From Triticum aestivum (lineage: Eukaryota > Streptophyta > Magnoliopsida > Poales > Poaceae), in assembly GCF_018294505.1 (NCBI RefSeq), contig NC_057795.1:523409184-523473183 (forward strand): a stretch of DNA of 64,000 bases. Reading direction: 5' to 3'. This document shows, one piece after another, positions 59,001 through 64,000 of this stretch. Each line of letters opens with the position of its first letter. Position 1 is the first letter of the stretch. The position numbers were made by a program, and so were the translations under genes. The notes beneath the pieces were generated by a model. It was not told where the DNA came from, ran no database searches, and worked only from the letters and a program-made list of their open reading frames with translations.

Positions 59001-60604
59001 TTTCAAGCAAGATGACCGTCATCTTGGATCTCAATACTATCATTGCTATGCTAGTTGCTTCGTTCTATCACTATGCTGTGCTACCTATCACTTGTTCCTC
59101 AAGCCTCCCAATTTGCCATGTCAGCCTCTAACCTTTTTTACCCTTCCTAGCAAACCGTTGTTTGGCTATGTTACCGCTTTGCTCAGCCCCTCTTATAGCG
59201 TTGTTAGTTGCAGGTGAAGTTGAAGATTGCTCCATGATGGACAGGATTATGTTGGGATATCACAATATCTCTTATTTAATTAATGCATCTATATACTTGG
59301 TAAAGGGTGGAAGGCTCGGCCTTATGCCTGGTGTTTTGTTCCACTCTTGCCGCCCTAGTTTCTGTCATACCGGTGTTATGTTCCCGGATTTTGCGTTCCT
59401 TACGCGGTTGGGTGATTTATGGGACCCCCTTGACAGTTTGCTTTGAATAAAACTCCTCCAGCAAGGCCCAACCTTGGTTTTACCATTTGCCTCACCACCA
59501 CCTATACCCTTCCCTTGGGTCGGCCAACCCAAGGGTCATCTTTATTTTAGCCCCCCCGGGCCAGTGCTTGTCTAAGTGTTGGTCCGAACCGAGCAACCTG
59601 CGGGGCCACCTCGGGGCAACTTGAGGGTTGGTTTTACTCGTAGCTTGACTTATCCGGTGTTGCCCTGAGAACGAGATATGTGCAGCTCCTATCGGGATTG
59701 TCGGTGGATCGGGCGGCTTTGCTGGTCTTGTTTTACCATTGTCGAAATGTCTTGTAAACTGGGATTCCGAGACTGATCGGGTCTTCCTGGGAGAAGGTAT
59801 ATCCTTCATTGATTGCGAGAGCTTATCATGGGCTAAGTTGGGACACCCCTGCAGGGTATTATCTTTCGAAAGCCATGCCCGCGGTTATGTGGCAGATGGG
59901 AATTTGTTAATGTCCGGTTGTAGATAACTTGACACCAGATACAAATTAAAACGCATCAACCGCGTGTGTAGCCGCGATGGTCTCTTTTCGGCGGAGTCCG
60001 GGAAGTGAACACGGTTTTGGGTTATGTTTGACGTAAGTAGGAGTTCAGGATCACCTCTTGATCATTGCTAGCTTCACGACCGTTCCTTTGCTCTCTTCTC
60101 GCTCTTATTTGCGTATGTTAGCCACCATATATGCTTAGTCGCTGCTGCAATCTCACCACTTTACCCCTTCCTTTCCCATTAAGCTTTGCTAGTCTTGATA
60201 CCCATGGTAATGGGATTGTTGAGTCCTCGTGGCTCACAGATTACTACAACAACAGTAGCAGGTACAGGTTATGCGATGATCATGACGCGAGAGCGATGTT
60301 GCTTGTTTTGGAGTTCTTCTTCTGCTTGTTGTTCGATCAGGGGATAGGTTCCAGGTCGGCAGCCTGGGCTAGCAGGGTGGATGTCGTTTGATTTTCTGTT
60401 TGTGTTTCATCCGTAGTCGGATGGTGCTCTTATGTAAGATGATGTTGTATTCGTGTGGCATTGTATGCCTTATGTATGTATCCCCATCTATTATGTAATG
60501 TTGATGTAATGATATCCACCTTGCAAAAGCGTTTCAATATGCGGGTCTATCCTTGGTGGGACCTTCGAGTTCCTTTTGGATAGGGTCGCATATTGGGCAT
60601 GACA
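56060..60604 (+). mobile_element. Solo LTR of LARD family, mosaic
   Basis: 4,545 bp, TGTAACGCCCCGGAT to TATTGGGCATGACA, flanked by GTTGA (56055-56059) and GCTGA (60605-60609), a TSD with one change. No internal region, so it is a solo LTR left by recombination between two LTRs. From about 58900 to the end it is nearly the same as the LARD LTRs at 19424-30582. The first ~2.6 kb is different, sharing only the terminal ~15 bp and some short phrases. It splits the ORF of the non-autonomous element. Confidence 0.9.
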
Positions 60605-61551
60605 GCTGATGAAGCCACTGAAGCCTAGACAAGCATCAAGGACCAAATTCCTCGTGAAGGAATTGCAGTATGTGCCGAGGACAGTCTATCGCATTCTAAC
60701 GAAGACTTTGAGTCCAATCAAGGGCCACGACTGAAATGATGAAGAAGTCGTTGGCATCATGAAGAATCTGTTGTTCAACATCATGCACGGTATTCCTGTG
60801 AATTGTCATGATTTCTTCATGAGGACTCTGGCAAATGTTGCTATGTCCCCGTTTGAGTTGAAGCCTTACGCTCCCTGGATCATGAGATTCCTCATAACAA
60901 GGTCTTCACTCAACTACAAAGCTGATACACTCAACCATGGCAGCTTCTTGCCCCTGATTGAAGTCCTCAAATGGACATTTTCCTCAGCTGATCAAAAGGG
61001 CAAGGCCACTGCTGTCATTGATGAGGGCATTCGACCATTGGATGGACAGTTTCGCAAAGCTGCTTCATACTCCACCAATGATGATTCTACCACTCATGAT
61101 ACTGCCGCAAATGCTTCAAAGCAAAGTCATCAGGCAACAACTCCAAGGGTGATGACTGATCGTGAGCTTCTCCTCAGTCTTCATCAGAAGGTGGATCGCA
61201 ATCACAAATGGTGAAACGCCAGTGTGGTTCAATTCTTAATATATGACTGCCACTTATAATTCAATGAAGAAGAACCATTACTACCTCAATGAAATGTTCG
61301 ATCACACCTGGGCTATATTGTCTCACCTTTACGGTGATGAGGATCTCAAGCAGATGGGCTTCAAGCAGGACTTTGGCTGGGCTAAGCCACAACCGAAGAA
61401 ATTCAAGAAGGTCGAAGTTCCTCCCTTGGTGCCCAGTTCATATTCCTCATCCCGCGACACTGATGAAAATGAAGATCTGGACGACACTACGGCAGGCCCT
61501 ACTCCAACGGACGACCCCAACAACACTGGCGCTCCTCCATCAACTTCGTGA
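60605..61551 (+). pseudogene. Large ORF of non-autonomous element, second part
   Basis: Continues the conserved part of the frame cut at 56059. TGA at 60732-60734, then an open frame 60759-61214 (IMHGIPVNCHDFF, LKPYAPWIMRFL, PLIEVLKWTF), TGA at 61212-61214 with small shifts, and a last open frame 61243-61551 that ends in an acidic Ser/Thr/Pro-rich tail. Hydrophobic and aromatic residues are regularly spaced, as in a folded domain. No catalytic motif known to me. Being the only ORF upstream of the polypurine tract, it probably was a gag-like or accessory protein. Confidence 0.65.
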
Positions 61552-62072
61552 AGAAATTCTTCAGGGGCGCTAGTCCTCATTTTTCGTCCCTTTTGGTCAT
61601 TTGATGACAAAGGGGGGGATTTGAGTTAGTCTTCAAGCGGGTCTATATATATGGGCGTTTTTTTGTTAAGTTGCAACTCTCGCTCTTCTGAAGCTTTTGT
61701 TGATTGAGTTGTAAACTTAAGTCCGATGGTGACCTGATACTTTTGCTCTATTTTTCTGCATGCTATTTCCTCATTAATCCTATGCACGCATGCTGAATTA
61801 CATCAATCACCATATTTCATCATGCATTTCAAATTCTTAATTCTATATGTTAAATGCGTGTATGAATTACAAGATATAGGGGGAGATCTCCATGATTCTA
61901 CTCTTCAAGTGTGCATTGCTTCAAAAGCAAATACCTCACTATGCACATCTTCAGGGGGAGTTCTTCTATATCTTGCAATCAAATTCCTCAATATTGATTA
62001 CTTTCAATTCATATGTTTATCCCCGTTGAAAACTTAACCTATATTGTCATCAATCACCAAAAAGGGGGAGAT
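61552..62072 (+). other. 3' untranslated region and polypurine tract
   Basis: 521 bp, non-coding. Contains several G-runs in the form GGGGGAG (61605-61618, 61880, 61952), and the actual tract AAAAGGGGGAGAT at 62060-62072 directly before the LTR. Confidence 0.75.
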
Positions 62073-63565
62073 TGTAATTGCATCTAGTGCCCCTTAGTGA
62101 TTTTGGTGTATTGAATAGTTATAGGTTAAGGGACTAATATGTTTGTGAGTGTACACAGGCTCTATAAGTCAATGAGGAGTTTGATATTTACAGTGAAAGT
62201 CGACCCCTAAAAACGAATGTCTTTGGCTGAAGACTTTGGTTCTCCTGAAGACTTTGAAAGTGAAGAAATTGGTGTGACCTTGAAGACTTCAATATTCATG
62301 CGAGGAATCTGGAGCGTGAAGACTTCTATTTTCGTAGTTTCATTTTCTTCTTCTTGAGTCATAGGAAACACCGTACTGTTAAAGGGGGTCGAGGTAATAC
62401 TAAGGAAACAGATTTCCAAGTGATGCTCATCTCAAAATCCTACACCTGCCCAATCCTTTGAGCGAAGCCATTGGAAATCTCATATCAGTTCAGTCAATTT
62501 GTTTAGTGACAGAGATGAAGATCTTCTGGTCTCTGAGGAATTTGTTCTGACTGAGGAGTTAGGAATTCGCCTCTGCAGATTGCCTACACAGTGAGGAACA
62601 TGATAGCCCTGAGGAATTCGAACCTCAAAATATCCGACCGTTGCTGAGCCGCGCGCTAGCCGTTCCAAAATATCTAACACCTAAAGGTCATATCTGCCAA
62701 GGGCATTTACGTCTTATCATGTTGGGCTGCTCCCTAGGCTATAAATAGCCACCCCCTACAACCACTAGCTAGTTGGCTGCTCCGAGAGAAACAGACACTT
62801 GTCATTTGAGAGCATCCCATCCTCCGAGGACTTTGAGCGAAAATCATCAAGCGAGGAGAACCCAAACCCCAAACCCAAACCTACAAACCCCAAAGTGATT
62901 GAGCATCACTGAAGAGATTGTTCCTATGTGGAACCGGCGCTTGTTACCTTTGAGGACTGTGTATCCTCCAGATGGTTAGGCGTCATGGTCTGAGCATCCA
63001 AGAGGAATTGTGGATTGCCGAGTGACCAAGTCTGTGAAGGTTTGGAAGTCACCTGTGAAGACTTACCACTACTGTTGGGTGAGGTCTGTGTGATCTTAGC
63101 TCAAGGAGAATACAGTGAGGATTGTGTGTCCTCGAGTTTAAATACTCAGCCGCTCCAACCAGACGTACAACTGCCACAGCAGTTGGAAGTGGTCTACCAA
63201 ATCATTGTCTTCACCAAGCCAACTGGTTCTATTTCCTCAACCCTTTCATTTCCTCATTATGTGTTGATGAACCTGATCATTACTGTTTGAAGACATTGAC
63301 TGGAGACATTCTCTATTTCCTCAATCCTAATTCTTCAGTTTGTTTGTCTTCATCCTGCTTATCCTGTGTTTACGCTTTATGTACTCAGTGCTTGTCTTTC
63401 ATTTCATCATGATGACTATGTTGTTACTCTGTTTTGCTTATACCTGAGTACATATTCCGCTGCAAGTAGTTCTTCGCTTAGGAATTTCCTCACCCTGAAA
63501 TTCCTCAGTGAAGATTTCATAAAAATCGCCTATTCACCCCCCTCTAGTCAAGTAACGCACTTTCA
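62073..63565 (+). repeat. 3' LTR of non-autonomous Sirevirus-like element
   Basis: 1,493 bp, TGTAATTGCATCTAGTGCCC to CGCACTTTCA. TATAAATA at 62740-62747 in the context GGCTATAAATAGCC, itself a palindrome. The words CTGAGGA and TTCCTCA are repeated many times between 62510 and 63500. Confidence 0.85.
62740..62747 (+). promoter_or_regulatory. TATA box in 3' LTR
   Basis: TATAAATA followed by a C/A-rich probable start region (about 62748-62770), the standard LTR promoter layout. Confidence 0.6.
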
Positions 63566-63570
63566 GTTAG

Positions 63571-63760
63571 GAAACATAACCATCTTTGATTAACGAGCTA
63601 GTCAAGTAGAGGCATACTAGGGACACTATGTTTTGTCTATGTATTCACACATGTACTAAGTTTCCAGTTAATACAATTCTAGCATGAATAATAAAAATTT
63701 ATCATGAAATAAGGAAATAAATAATAACTTTATTATTGCCTCTAGGGCATATTTCCTTCA
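63571..63760 (-). repeat. Fragment of Copia 3' LTR (minus strand), interrupted
   Basis: On the minus strand it starts TGAAGGAAATATGCCCTAG at 63760, a relative of the Angela/BARE LTR start. Only about 190 bp remain before the insertion of the non-autonomous element at 63565/63566. The complement of the polypurine tract (GTCTCCCACTTGC) follows at 63761-63773. The rest of this LTR must lie beyond the left edge of the window. Confidence 0.87.
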
Positions 63761-63773
63761 GTCTCCCACTTGC

Positions 63774-63927
63774 ACTAGAGTCAATAATCCAATTCACATC
63801 GCCATGTGATTTAACACCAATAGTTCACTTCTGTATGTGATTAACACCCATAGTTCACATCACCATGTGGCTAACTCCCAAAGGGTTTACTAGAGTTAAT
63901 AATCTAGTTCACATCGCTATGTGATTA
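63774..63927 (-). repeat. 3' untranslated region with repeated ATGTGATTA units
   Basis: Three to four degenerate copies of a unit of about 33-40 bp containing TTCACATCGCCATGTGATTA and CACCCATAG. Located between the pol stop and the polypurine tract of the minus-strand Copia element. Confidence 0.7.
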
Positions 63928-64000
63928 GCACCCAAAGAGTACTAAGGTGTGATCATGTTTTGCTCGTGAGAGAAGTTTAGTCAACAAGTCTGTCACAATC
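63928..64000 (-). pseudogene. C-terminus of Copia RNase H (partial, window edge)
   Basis: The last 24 codons of a minus-strand Copia polyprotein, ending at the TAA 63928-63930. The block LTKLLSRAKHDH corresponds to LTKPLPRAKHDQH in the Angela copies, but the final residues differ. The rest of the gene is to the right of the window. It belongs to an Angela-related but distinct Copia family, the oldest element seen here. Confidence 0.8.

Larger units (their letters stand above)
53764..63565 (+). mobile_element. Non-autonomous element with Sirevirus-like LTR ends
   Basis: Plus-strand element whose ORF runs 53764-56059 and 60605-61551, split by a solo LTR, followed by a 3' untranslated region, the polypurine tract AAAAGGGGGAGAT and a 1,493-bp 3' LTR (62073-63565). 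Its 5' part is beyond the Sirevirus insertion at 53763, off the left edge. The LTR end (TATTCACCCCCCTCTAGTCA... to TTTCA) closely resembles that of the Maximus-type LTR, and both begin TGTAA. No protease, RT or integrase is visible. It lies in the LTR of a minus-strand Copia element (right TSD candidate GTTAG, 63566-63570). Confidence 0.82.

Overview
This window is intergenic DNA from a large grass genome, almost certainly Triticeae (wheat, Aegilops, rye or barley group). I find no host gene, tRNA, rRNA or CRISPR. Nearly every base can be assigned to LTR retrotransposons nested inside one another. The diagnosis rests on Angela/BARE/WIS-type Copia LTRs (about 1.7 kb, starting TGTTGGAAATATGCCC), a Sirevirus of Maximus type, a long-LTR non-coding element of Sukkula (LARD) type, and Gypsy LTRs starting TGATACGTC. 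Family names come from recognition by eye. Element boundaries come from LTR ends, primer-binding sites, polypurine tracts and target-site duplications (TSDs) read in the sequence.

Layout from oldest to youngest. Level 0 is a minus-strand Copia element at the right edge (63566-64000). Level 1 is a plus-strand non-autonomous element with Sirevirus-like LTR ends, inserted into the LTR of level 0 (53764-56059 and 60605-63565); its left end is outside the window. A 4.5-kb solo LTR (56060-60604) sits in its ORF. Level 2 is a minus-strand Maximus-type Sirevirus inserted in level 1 (52111-53763 5' LTR, 48058-52110 gag-PR-IN, 3862-4135 a displaced pol piece; the rest lies off the left edge). Its pol is interrupted twice: by a Gypsy element (492-3861, itself capped by a reversed LTR of the same family at 1-491) and by a plus-strand Angela element (level 3, 4136-48057, TSD ATGGC).

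The plus-strand Angela carries three level-4 insertions: a complete minus-strand Angela in its leader (6471-15168, TSD CATAG), a Tat-like Gypsy derivative in its reverse transcriptase (18543-37220, TSD CCGCA), and a minus-strand Gypsy-type non-autonomous element seven codons before its stop, counting the stop (38474-46315, TSD GTGTT). Level 5 is a Sukkula-like LARD in the 5' LTR of the Tat-like element (19424-30582, TSD GGTAG). Five complete insertions have perfect 5-bp TSDs, and the solo LTR has one with a single mismatch.

All complete polyproteins are broken by stops, frameshifts or insertions. The longest intact stretches are two Angela RT-RNase H ORFs (8209-9492 minus; 37250-38476 plus). 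The least ordinary features are an antisense B3-like ORF in the 3' region of the Tat-like element (35104-35823), a mosaic LARD solo LTR, a dense array of an 11-bp palindrome in the Maximus-type LTR, and a non-autonomous element that shares LTR termini with the Sirevirus inserted in it.
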